Notes under the pieces: generated by a model
The model's input: only the letters and a program-made list of their open reading frames with translations
What the model was told of the DNA's origin: nothing
The model's database searches: none
Source: Paenibacillus lactis
GTDB taxonomy: Bacteria > Bacillota > Bacilli > Paenibacillales > Paenibacillaceae
Length of the DNA stretch: 36,607 bases
NCBI RefSeq assembly: GCF_017873605.1
Contig: NZ_JAGGKI010000035.1
Span: 1-36,607, forward strand
Reading direction: 5' to 3'
Program-made: the position numbers and the translations under genes
Shown here: positions 17,737-24,145 of the stretch, in pieces
How the letters are laid out: every line of letters starts with the position of its first letter
How positions within the stretch are numbered: position 1 is the first letter of the stretch

Positions 17737-17910
17737 TCAAAAAGCTGGATATCTCCGCTGCTTTACCGCATGATTGGCCAGAAGGGCAACCGGCACAATG
17801 ATGATTGCTCCGGCCAGCACCGAGGTCAGCAGAAACGACCAGCCGCTTCCGGCCTTCATGACGACCAGCGGGGCAACGCTTGCCGAAGGATGGGCCGTAC
17901 GGTCGGGAGC
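17737..17910 (-). pseudogene. 3' remnant of an HPP-family membrane protein gene
   Basis: The minus strand encodes an open tail that reads TAHPSASVAPLVVMKAG, then a hydrophobic segment SFLLTSVLAGAIIIVPVALL, then a short basic end and a TGA stop at 17737-17739. The HP(P/S)A..APL motif followed by a last membrane helix is the C-terminal signature of HPP-family integral membrane proteins. Upstream of about 17910 the frame turns into unrelated sequence with no start codon or ribosome binding site, so only about 50 codons remain. A 12-base direct repeat CCTATGAAGCAG (17921-17932 and 17964-17975) lies at the broken side and may mark a deletion or rearrangement. Function is presumably lost. Confidence 0.65.
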
Positions 17911-18054
17911 GGGGCGGCGGCCTATGAAGCAGAGGCCCTCTCTCCTAGAAAGCTAAGCGATTTCCTATGAAGCAGGAGAGAAGCAGTGAGCATCTGCTCA
18001 TGGACCTTTCGGGCCAATGACGTCCTTTTCATCCCGAAAATGGACCTAAAAAAA

Positions 18055-18096
18055 AAGCCCACGCCGGCAAGATTGTCATCTTGAGCGCGAGGGCTT
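18055..18096 (-). terminator. Rho-independent terminator of the membrane-stress operon
   Basis: AAGCCC (18055-18060) pairs with GGGCTT (18091-18096), with an inner CAAGAT/ATCTTG stem. On the minus strand it is followed by an unbroken run of T (complement of 18048-18056). It lies 15 bases after the K+ channel stop codon. Confidence 0.9.
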
Positions 18097-18110
18097 ACGA
18101 GCCTTTACCT

Positions 18111-19130
18111 TTATTCTTTATCTGCGATTCTCCGATATGTCGCCTCATCCGAAACGATATAGAGCCGTGCATCCCCGGGAATCGGCTGTCCCAGCTTGCG
18201 GTTGATTCCCAGATCGCTCCGGTCGGCGATCAGCGTTGCGCCCTGACGGAGCAAATCCTGGAAAGCATCGCCATAGGTCTTCCAGACGCTGCTCACCGGA
18301 ATCTCGTAAATGTCATCGCCAAACGAGCGGCTCAGCAGCTGCATCAGTACATCCGAGTTGCCTTCCTGCAGCGCGGCGCGGACCGCTAACCGGGAAACGG
18401 CATCGTGCGACAGCACAAATTCATTCACATCAATATGACGAAAATTCTGAACATTCTGCTCCTGCACGATCTCAACCGTCGTATGCACTTTGGGCGCAAG
18501 CCGCTCGATGCTCGAGGCGATGAGAAGCGACTTCCCATCGATCAGCGAAGCCTCGTCAATCCGCGAATCGGCAAAGATGATCGCCGCTTTCGCCTCATGG
18601 ATATTGGCTCTGGATAACGTATCATCTGCAGCCGGGTCCCCGCTAACAAAATGCACCTGCTCGAGATGCTCAACCGGATGACGTCCGGATTCGTCGATAA
18701 CGACGATGCCCGGTGCCGAATCATAGGACAATATTTCATCGATGGCGGACTGTGCCTTTTTGCTCCAATTGATAATGATGACATGATCTTTGCCGCGATA
18801 ATTCAATCTGCCCGCTCCTCTCTGTCGCTGCATGCTGCCGAAAGCTTCTACGATCTTCCCGATCACCAGGCTGAGGAGCCCGATGCCGAAAATATACAAA
18901 AATATCGTCAGCACCTTACCCGGTACGGTGACGGCATAATAATCGCCATAACCTACCGTTGCCATCGTGGTCAGCACCCAGTACAGCGCGTTGAACCACG
19001 TTTTATAGGTATCCGGCTCCAGCAAATAGGCGGCGGTTGCGCTCAATGCGACAAACAGCACCACGATGCAGGTGATGGTGGTTTTGCGCAGACGCATCAT
19101 TTTTAAAGACCATTTTAGGATAAAATGCAC
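18111..19130 (-). CDS. Two-helix potassium channel with RCK/TrkA-N domain, YugO-like
   Basis: A 339-residue channel subunit. Two membrane helices (about residues 17-37 and 72-92) flank a pore loop with the K+ selectivity filter TVGYGD (58-63). From about residue 114 a Rossmann-like RCK/TrkA-N domain follows (DHVIIINWSKKA), in which the usual GxGxxG is replaced by NWSKKA as in B. subtilis YugO-type channels. A second regulatory region fills the C-terminus. It should conduct K+ efflux, gated by a cytoplasmic ligand. GTG start with a GAGGAG site 11 bases upstream. Last gene of the operon, 38 bases after the DUF350 gene. The operon link suggests control of membrane potential or turgor under envelope stress; a biofilm signalling role like that of YugO is possible. 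Confidence 0.93.
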   Translation of the reverse strand: MHFILKWSLKMMRLRKTTITCIVVLFVALSATAAYLLEPDTYKTWFNALYWVLTTMATVGYGDYYAVTVPGKVLTIFLYIFGIGLLSLVIGKIVEAFGSMQRQRGAGRLNYRGKDHVIIINWSKKAQSAIDEILSYDSAPGIVVIDESGRHPVEHLEQVHFVSGDPAADDTLSRANIHEAKAAIIFADSRIDEASLIDGKSLLIASSIERLAPKVHTTVEIVQEQNVQNFRHIDVNEFVLSHDAVSRLAVRAALQEGNSDVLMQLLSRSFGDDIYEIPVSSVWKTYGDAFQDLLRQGATLIADRSDLGINRKLGQPIPGDARLYIVSDEATYRRIADKE

Positions 19131-19168
19131 CCACTACTGCTCCTCTCCCGCATTTGCTGTACGAAGCT

Positions 19169-19570
19169 TTAGATGATCAGGCTGCTTACAGCAAAAGCCG
19201 TGCCGATAAACACCATCGCAAGCAAAATGCCGATGGCCATATTCCCCTTCTGCAAATGCTCGGAAATATTCAGGCCCGGCGTTACGAGCTCAAACACCCA
19301 ATAGACGACGATCAGGCACACATACCCGACGGCAAACCACAGCATCATGTGCCAGATCGATGAATTCGTATAGGCGGAGACGCCCAAGATGATCGCCGTT
19401 CCCATAAACTTGCCGCCGAAGGCCAGCCCTACGGCCGCGTTCCCCTTCTTCAGCTCTTCCATGTCGTTAAACCGGGTCATCCAGCTGAATACTAGCATCC
19501 CCAGCAATTGAAGCAGAATCATGCACACCACGCTAACTGCGATATTGATAACAACCGTCACTCCGCCCAC
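19169..19570 (-). CDS. DUF350 (YjfL-type) integral membrane protein
   Basis: A 133-residue protein with four membrane helices arranged as an internal duplication: each half pairs a helix ending near NMEELKKGNAAVGLAFGG or NISEHLQKGNMAIGIL with a second helix. The repeated KGNxAxG motif is characteristic of DUF350/UPF0719 proteins such as E. coli YjfL. Molecular function of the family is not known. Its GTG start lies inside the end of the lipoprotein gene (13-base overlap), so translation is probably coupled. In other bacteria DUF350 genes recur beside glutathionylspermidine-synthase-like genes and ion channels, exactly the company seen here. Confidence 0.9.
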   Translation of the reverse strand: MGGVTVVINIAVSVVCMILLQLLGMLVFSWMTRFNDMEELKKGNAAVGLAFGGKFMGTAIILGVSAYTNSSIWHMMLWFAVGYVCLIVVYWVFELVTPGLNISEHLQKGNMAIGILLAMVFIGTAFAVSSLII

Positions 19571-20235
19571 CCCCGAAATTTTGCATAGGCCAAGTCGTAA
19601 TCGGCGAAGTCATGTACTTCCTCCAATACAACATCAACCGTCTTCTCTTTTTCCATTGCTGTATAACGCTTCTCGTCGATCGGCTGCTTGATCCGGTTCC
19701 CCGTCGGCAGCTCGATTACGGCAAAGCGTCTTGTTTCGTTTTTATGCGTCGTTGCGTACACGCCCACCAGTTCCACATCCGTTTTGACGATGACTTTGAG
19801 GTTGGTCAGATCTGCCTGGGCCGATTTCTCATCCTTGTAGGATTTGATCGTCTGCCAAGAGGATAAGCGGATATTATTCCGCTGGTTCTCGTCGGTCGTC
19901 AGCTCGGCGTCCATAAACTGCAGCGTCCAGATCTTGTCCCCGGTCGCATAGTTGCCGTCGTTGGGCAGCAGCTCATTATCCGGCAGCACGGTCATATCCC
20001 CGCCGATCAGATCACCCACGGTGCCCTCGACAATCCGGTAATCCCAAGGCACTCTTGCCGTAGAAATGGATTCCTCCCCCGAGCTCCCGGTATGAAACAC
20101 CGTCTGGCTGCTGGAGCACGCGCTCAGCACGAATAAAAGCATCAGGCTTGCCGCCAGCCATCCGTATGCGGCAAGCGAGAATCTGCGTTTCCTGCGAGGC
20201 GCAGCTTGGTGCTCCTTTCCTTCATTCCATTCCAT
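19558..20235 (-). CDS. Lipoprotein of the DUF350/GSP-synthase operon
   Basis: A 225-residue protein with a long basic N-region, a hydrophobic segment and the lipobox LSACS (Cys at about residue 41), so it is exported and lipid-anchored. The mature part has no motif I recognise with certainty. It resembles in size and context the YjfK/DUF4178-type partners of DUF350 operons, with short beta-rich blocks such as YRIVEGTVGDLIGG and TGDKIWTLQFMDAEL. The ATG directly follows the stop of the ATP-grasp gene, and AGGAGTG gives the ribosome binding site. It probably works at the outer face of the membrane with the DUF350 protein. Confidence 0.75.
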   Translation of the reverse strand: MEWNEGKEHQAAPRRKRRFSLAAYGWLAASLMLLFVLSACSSSQTVFHTGSSGEESISTARVPWDYRIVEGTVGDLIGGDMTVLPDNELLPNDGNYATGDKIWTLQFMDAELTTDENQRNNIRLSSWQTIKSYKDEKSAQADLTNLKVIVKTDVELVGVYATTHKNETRRFAVIELPTGNRIKQPIDEKRYTAMEKEKTVDVVLEEVHDFADYDLAYAKFRGWAE

Positions 20236-21435
20236 TTACTTCACTCCTATTGCGATAAAATGGCTCGTATTTCCCGTAATCAGACCGCCCGCCCGTCCCA
20301 GCAGCCCGCAAGGCGTGCCATTCAGGATGAACAAGCCTGTTAATAGATGAAACTCGCCCTCCGCTGTGCGGATTCGGGCCAGCTCGGCTCGCTGCTGATA
20401 GACCGTCGGGAACATTACACTGGTGTCGTAACCGTCCTGATCCTCTACCTCCAGCTCCCCCGAGTTATCGTACAGCTTTACCGAGCCGCCTTCCCTGCCG
20501 AACATCGACTTGGAGACGAAATTGCCGGAGAATACCGGTTTGTTATAGGTCGGGAGCATGTATTTCTCAATGGCCTCCCGTTCCTCCGGACCGAACAGCA
20601 GTCCCAGCTCGAACATTCCCCAGATCGCGGCCATCAGACCTTTGGACTGCATCAGAATGCTGTGCGGCGGATTAAACAGCGCAAGGTTTCCGGTCTCAAT
20701 CGCGTAGGCCAGTGCGTCACCGCCCTCATCGACGGACATCCACTCCTTTGGATACAAGGCAAACATCCTGCGGATTTCCCGGTTGTCGCCGTCCCTCAAA
20801 ACGCCTTCGTCCACCCACAGATCCAGGCAATCCACCAATCGGACGTCCAATCCGCTGTGCCGGACCAAAGCCTCAATCGTACCGGAATCCTCCAGGTGCT
20901 CGCCATAGCCGATGCAGGCTGCCGTATCCGGCCGCTCCACGCCCCAAGCCTCTGCAACCAGTCCAGCCATCCGGTCATTCACGGATCGGATGCCTGCTTG
21001 ACGGCATAGCCAAGGGGTGGCAATGGAGGCCTCCACATAACCGGTAGGCGTGTCGGCATTCAGCTCGAGCAGCTTGATCGCACCGTCATGCGAAACCGCA
21101 AAATCGAATCGGGCATAGCGGCTGATCAGCCCTTCTTCCGGTATGGGGCATCGATCGAGCATTTCCCATAGAATTGCCGGGATGCCGATCAGATGGTAAA
21201 TATGATGATTGCCGTGAATATAGCGAACGGTCTTGTCCACGATCCGCCACAGCATGGAGGCCGCAGCCTCGAGCTCATTGTAAACGTCTTCGTTCATCGT
21301 CACGATCTGGTCGATCCAGTACGGCTCCTCTTCCAGATCGGCCCACATGAACCCCAGCTCGGCAAGCTGCTTCACTCGCTCGCTCCGGTTATGGGCCGGC
21401 TGTCCTGCGACTTCAAACACGCCCGAATCGGTCAT
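20236..21435 (-). CDS. Glutathionylspermidine synthase-like ATP-grasp ligase (YjfC/YgiC type)
   Basis: A 399-residue cytoplasmic protein matching the synthetase domain of glutathionylspermidine synthase. Recognisable are the substrate and metal-binding segment LLELNADTPTGYVEAS and later blocks LLFGPEEREAIEKYMLPTYNKPVFSGN and YDTSVMFPTVYQQ, typical of this ATP-grasp family. It lacks the N-terminal CHAP amidase of the full E. coli Gsp enzyme, as do YjfC and YgiC. It should form a peptide-like bond between a carboxylate and an amine, but the true substrates of these stand-alone members are unknown. It overlaps the preceding gene by four bases (ATGA) and abuts the lipoprotein gene. Confidence 0.88.
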   Translation of the reverse strand: MTDSGVFEVAGQPAHNRSERVKQLAELGFMWADLEEEPYWIDQIVTMNEDVYNELEAAASMLWRIVDKTVRYIHGNHHIYHLIGIPAILWEMLDRCPIPEEGLISRYARFDFAVSHDGAIKLLELNADTPTGYVEASIATPWLCRQAGIRSVNDRMAGLVAEAWGVERPDTAACIGYGEHLEDSGTIEALVRHSGLDVRLVDCLDLWVDEGVLRDGDNREIRRMFALYPKEWMSVDEGGDALAYAIETGNLALFNPPHSILMQSKGLMAAIWGMFELGLLFGPEEREAIEKYMLPTYNKPVFSGNFVSKSMFGREGGSVKLYDNSGELEVEDQDGYDTSVMFPTVYQQRAELARIRTAEGEFHLLTGLFILNGTPCGLLGRAGGLITGNTSHFIAIGVK

Positions 21436-22121
21436 CCGCCGAACCCGCCCGATCTTGAGCTGGATTTCGAGCTGGACGACGAGCTGAAGCCGCTGGACTT
21501 GCCTCCGATTCCTCCGGATTTGGAAGAGGTCGAGCGCCGAACGATCGTCCCGGAAGACGAGGTCGAGGTCTTAGGACGTACGTTGGAGTTGACCACCGGC
21601 TTGTTCTGAAAGGCGCCGCTTGTGTACGTGCGTGGCTTGTATGGCTTGCCGGTGTTGGCATAATAGCCGCGGTGATTATCGTACCAGCCTCTGGATGAGT
21701 AATAGGACCCGTTGTTAAACAGCATATGGTAGAGCAGCAGATCGTCCCAGCCGAAGCCGGCATTGTATCCGCTGTAGTTATTGATGACCGTCGTGCCGCC
21801 GGAGCCCGACCCCGTCGAGCCTTCCTCGGCTTTCTGGAAATCCTCCTCTTCCGGGAACGGGATGTTCCAGTCGGTATGCTTATCGAAATATTTCTTCACT
21901 TCCTCGGTCGACCATGAGACCAGCTTCGGCTCATCGGCCGAAGATACGCCTTCCGAGGCCAGTTCGTTCGGGTTGCCGGCTGCGGTGGCTCCGGATACCA
22001 GAAACGCATTGGCGAGCAGCGCGATGCCGAGCGAGCTCGACAGGACGCGAATCGGCTTGCCTTCCGGCGTCAGCCATTTGGATGCCGGCGATTCCTGTTT
22101 GTCTTTTTCATTACTCAACAT
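21432..22121 (-). CDS. Ser/Gly-rich membrane-associated protein of unknown function
   Basis: A 229-residue protein. A short charged N-terminus leads to one hydrophobic segment (about residues 25-47), then an acidic stretch and an aromatic-rich core with WDDLLLYHMLFNNG and SYYSSRGWYDN. The last 50 residues are almost wholly Ser, Gly, Lys and Arg, ending in SGGFGG, a flexible low-complexity tail. I recognise no enzyme motif. The layout (helix, Tyr/Asn/Trp region, Ser/Gly tail) is like small proteins that accompany YjfC/YgiC ligases in E. coli (YjfM, YgiB), but homology is not proven. The start at 22121 is set by AAAGGAG 6 bases upstream; an ATG at 22148 lacks a site. Confidence 0.75.
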   Translation of the reverse strand: MLSNEKDKQESPASKWLTPEGKPIRVLSSSLGIALLANAFLVSGATAAGNPNELASEGVSSADEPKLVSWSTEEVKKYFDKHTDWNIPFPEEEDFQKAEEGSTGSGSGGTTVINNYSGYNAGFGWDDLLLYHMLFNNGSYYSSRGWYDNHRGYYANTGKPYKPRTYTSGAFQNKPVVNSNVRPKTSTSSSGTIVRRSTSSKSGGIGGKSSGFSSSSSSKSSSRSGGFGG

Positions 22122-22144
22122 GATTGCTCCTTTCGGACAAAGAT

Positions 22145-22363
22145 TCACACATTCCGCATCGGAACGAGCAGCAGCTCCAATTTTCCGGAATCTACATTCA
22201 GCCTGCCTTCAATCGTCTCATATTCCTGGCCACCCGCTACGATATAATTCACGTGTTCGAGCGCCGTCACCATGTTCATCGTCCATGTCCGCTCCTCAAT
22301 CTGCCGGAGCTCTCCGTCCGGCTTCTTCTCGAACAGAATGACATTCATGCCGTTATCCAACAT
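22145..22363 (-). CDS. Small conserved-looking protein, first gene of the SigW-type operon
   Basis: A 72-residue soluble protein with no membrane segment or signal. It looks like a small beta-rich domain (NVILFEKKPDGELRQIEER, then NYIVAGGQEYETIEGRLNVD). No family is recognised. Support as a real gene comes from an excellent GAAGGAGGG ribosome binding site, a 23-base gap to the next gene and its position about 25-30 bases behind a consensus SigW-type promoter. Confidence 0.75.
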   Translation of the reverse strand: MLDNGMNVILFEKKPDGELRQIEERTWTMNMVTALEHVNYIVAGGQEYETIEGRLNVDSGKLELLLVPMRNV

Positions 22364-22396
22364 AATCTCCCTCCTTCAAAGCTTGGTGAATATTGA

Positions 22397-22422
22397 TACG
22401 TGACATATCTCCGATCGTTTCA
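22397..22422 (-). promoter_or_regulatory. SigW-type ECF promoter
   Basis: On the minus strand TGAAAC (22417-22422) and CGTA (22397-22400) are separated by exactly 16 bases, the B. subtilis SigW consensus TGAAAC-N16-CGTA. The predicted transcription start is about 25 bases before the first ATG of the operon, leaving just room for the GAAGGAGGG site. This predicts induction by cell-envelope stress of the six genes from 22363 to 18111. Confidence 0.82.
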
Positions 22423-22477
22423 TGATTCCTCTCGATCCATGATCAATCGCCGTTTTCCTAAGAAAGACACAAACCAT

Positions 22478-22506
22478 ATAATAACACCCCTACTGATTTT
22501 TGACAC
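22478..22506 (-). promoter_or_regulatory. Candidate SigA promoter with extended -10 box
   Basis: On the minus strand GTGTCA (22501-22506) and TATTAT (22478-22483) are 17 bases apart, with TGn just before the -10 box. It would give basal transcription of the same operon in addition to the SigW-type promoter about 80 bases downstream. Confidence 0.5.
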
Positions 22507-22592
22507 CTGTGAATTTGGATTAAACTTCGAAAAATTTTCCCGGCGGTAAGCACGAAAGCGACCGCTCCATCTGCTCCGGCGCAACGAAAAAA

Positions 22593-22624
22593 AGCGCGGC
22601 AATCCTTGTAGGATCGCCTGCGCT
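22593..22624 (-). terminator. Terminator after the glutaredoxin-like gene
   Basis: Minus-strand AGCGCAGGCGATCCT (from 22624) pairs with AGGATTGCCGCGCT (to 22593), with one bulged base and one G-T pair, and is followed by seven T. It ends the lipoprotein-glutaredoxin unit and insulates the stress operon promoters. Confidence 0.88.
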
Positions 22625-22658
22625 TCTTCCCCCACCAGCCATGGGTGAAACAGTTTTT

Positions 22659-22898
22659 TTATGGAATCAGCTTTCGAATCTCGTCCAGGTTGTCGGCAAA
22701 GCCGATAAACACCCGGCCGTTGATCACGATCGTCGGTACAATTGATTTTCCGGTCAGCTCCCGTACTTCCTCGGCGTAAGCCGGATTTTCCTCACAATTG
22801 TATTCCGTATACGGGACGTTCCGTTCCTTCAAATAACGTTTGGCAAAATTGCAGTCGCTGCACGTTGGTATCGTATATATTTTTACCGCTTCGGACAT
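22659..22898 (-). CDS. Glutaredoxin-like thioredoxin-fold protein (CxxC)
   Basis: A 79-residue protein with the thioredoxin fold of NrdH/glutaredoxins: strand KIYTIPTCSDC with active site CSDC (about residues 13-16), helix, Y-T-E-Y-N-C strand, cis-proline TGKSIVPTIVINGRVFIGF and C-terminal helix. It should be a cytoplasmic thiol-disulfide reductant, possibly with an additional role for the Cys at about 34 in YNCEENP. The start at 22898 follows AAGGAG; the track to 22919 would begin inside the upstream gene. It follows the His-rich lipoprotein by 17 bases and probably shares its metal- or thiol-responsive promoter. Confidence 0.9.
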   Translation of the reverse strand: MSEAVKIYTIPTCSDCNFAKRYLKERNVPYTEYNCEENPAYAEEVRELTGKSIVPTIVINGRVFIGFADNLDEIRKLIP

Positions 22899-22915
22899 AT
22901 CGATCACTCCTTGAT

Positions 22916-23944
22916 TCATTGGATTTCTACCACAAACGCAGTCGTAAAGACCTCGTTCTTATGCTGAAATTGTCCCCAGATTTTGTAGATGCCGCTATTC
23001 GGAAAGATTGTGGCGAACTCCGCCTTCGGTCCGGTTCCGTCTTCATCCACCGGATGCACGTGAATGTATTCCTCCGCATCGGCCGACAAAATAACGACAT
23101 GGCCGATTGCGCCCAGGTACGGCTCCAAATTATCGATGCCTTGCTTGGTTGCCGCATCCTGAAATTCGAAGGCGAGCACAGCCTCTTCATTCGAAAGCGT
23201 GTTGCTGAGCGATAGCTCGACCCGCTTGCCGTCCACTTGCTGCACGAGGTTTGTCGGCTTGATCGGTGCATGCGCCTGTTCCTCTCCTGCGACCGTTACC
23301 CACTCGCTAAGTGTTGCCCCATGAGCGCCCTGGGGAACGAAATCCGCGAACAGCTTATACTTCCCGCCTGCCGGAAATGTTGTGTTCACGGTAAAGACGC
23401 CGTTCTCCAGATAATCGGGATGAATGTGCTCAAAGTACGACAGATCGTGGTTGACGATGATCAGATGCATCAGCTTCTCATGATTAACATCGAATTGCTG
23501 CACCGGCTGCCCATCCTTGTTGGTAATCTTGATGGTCAGCTCCGTGTCGCTGCCTGCGTTCAGCGCACCGTTGAATTGGAAGGCCGCCTTGTAGTCGTCC
23601 GACGAAACTCCATGCCCTGCCCCATGCTCTGCATGTGCTCCATGTCCTGTATGTGCTCCATGTGATGCGTTTGCCGTATGCGTTCCATGAGCCTCTTGTG
23701 TTCCATGATTTCCACGCGCCTCGTGCGGCTCTTGCACATCTTGTATGCCGTGTGCTGAAGCTTCTTCGGCTTCATGCGCTCCATGCTCGCCTTGCCCGTC
23801 AAGCTGCGCCTCACGGCCGGCCTTATCCTGCGGGGATCGTTGGTTTCCGGAACTTGAGTCTCCCCCTTTCGGATCATCACATCCCGTGAAGAAACCGAAA
23901 GCCAGCAGGGTTGTTAATGTTAGAAAAGCCATTTTCTTACTCAT
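22916..23944 (-). CDS. His-rich lipoprotein with YtkA-like domains
   Basis: A 342-residue exported lipoprotein; the signal peptide ends FFTGC (Cys at about residue 21). Residues about 50-112 form a low-complexity linker with 13 His, mostly as GxHGxH, that could bind copper, zinc or nickel. The rest consists of Ig-like beta domains of the YtkA type: KLMHLIIVNHDLSYFEHIHPDY, then GGKYKLFADF, and again GHVVILSADAEEYIHVHPV with SGIYKIWGQFQH. The paired HIHP/HVHP motifs look like a second metal site. A GGAG site lies before the ATG. Promoter overlap with a G6-type operator supports a metal link, probably copper. Its stop overlaps the upstream part of the glutaredoxin leader. Confidence 0.85.
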   Translation of the reverse strand: MSKKMAFLTLTTLLAFGFFTGCDDPKGGDSSSGNQRSPQDKAGREAQLDGQGEHGAHEAEEASAHGIQDVQEPHEARGNHGTQEAHGTHTANASHGAHTGHGAHAEHGAGHGVSSDDYKAAFQFNGALNAGSDTELTIKITNKDGQPVQQFDVNHEKLMHLIIVNHDLSYFEHIHPDYLENGVFTVNTTFPAGGKYKLFADFVPQGAHGATLSEWVTVAGEEQAHAPIKPTNLVQQVDGKRVELSLSNTLSNEEAVLAFEFQDAATKQGIDNLEPYLGAIGHVVILSADAEEYIHVHPVDEDGTGPKAEFATIFPNSGIYKIWGQFQHKNEVFTTAFVVEIQ

Positions 23945-24003
23945 CCGCGATCACTCCAATCCTGTAGGTGTCCACTTGCATGAATGTTTCTTTGCTTGTA
24001 ATT

Positions 24004-24033
24004 AGTATACCCCCCTATCCTATATTTAATCAA
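24004..24033 (-). promoter_or_regulatory. Promoter with embedded CsoR/RcnR-family-like operator
   Basis: On the minus strand TTGATT (24028-24033) and TATACT (24004-24009) are 18 bases apart, a good SigA promoter. The spacer and -10 box contain AGGATA-GGGGGG-TATACT (24021 to 24004), a G6 core flanked by arms that form an inverted repeat at five of six positions. G-tract inverted repeats are the recognition pattern of CsoR/RcnR/FrmR repressors. Binding would block the promoter of the His-rich lipoprotein gene until metal or another ligand is sensed. Confidence 0.6.
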
Positions 24034-24082
24034 GGGTAATGTTCATTTGGGGAGCAAAAAATTGAAAATCGACGCAAAATAA

Positions 24083-24103
24083 CACCATGCCGTCGGCATG
24101 GTG
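24083..24103 (-). terminator. Terminator after cobQ
   Basis: CACCATGCC (24083-24091) and GGCATGGTG (24095-24103) form a perfect 9-bp stem with a 3-base loop; on the minus strand TTATTTT follows. It lies about 40 bases after the cobyric acid synthase stop codon. Confidence 0.85.
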
Positions 24104-24145
24104 CCACTCCAACTTTATTATTTATATTCCCGTTTGAAAATCCAT

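Noticed and set aside
22420..22635. A 71-codon minus-strand frame before the stress operon
   Set aside because: It spans a terminator and both promoters and has no ribosome binding site.
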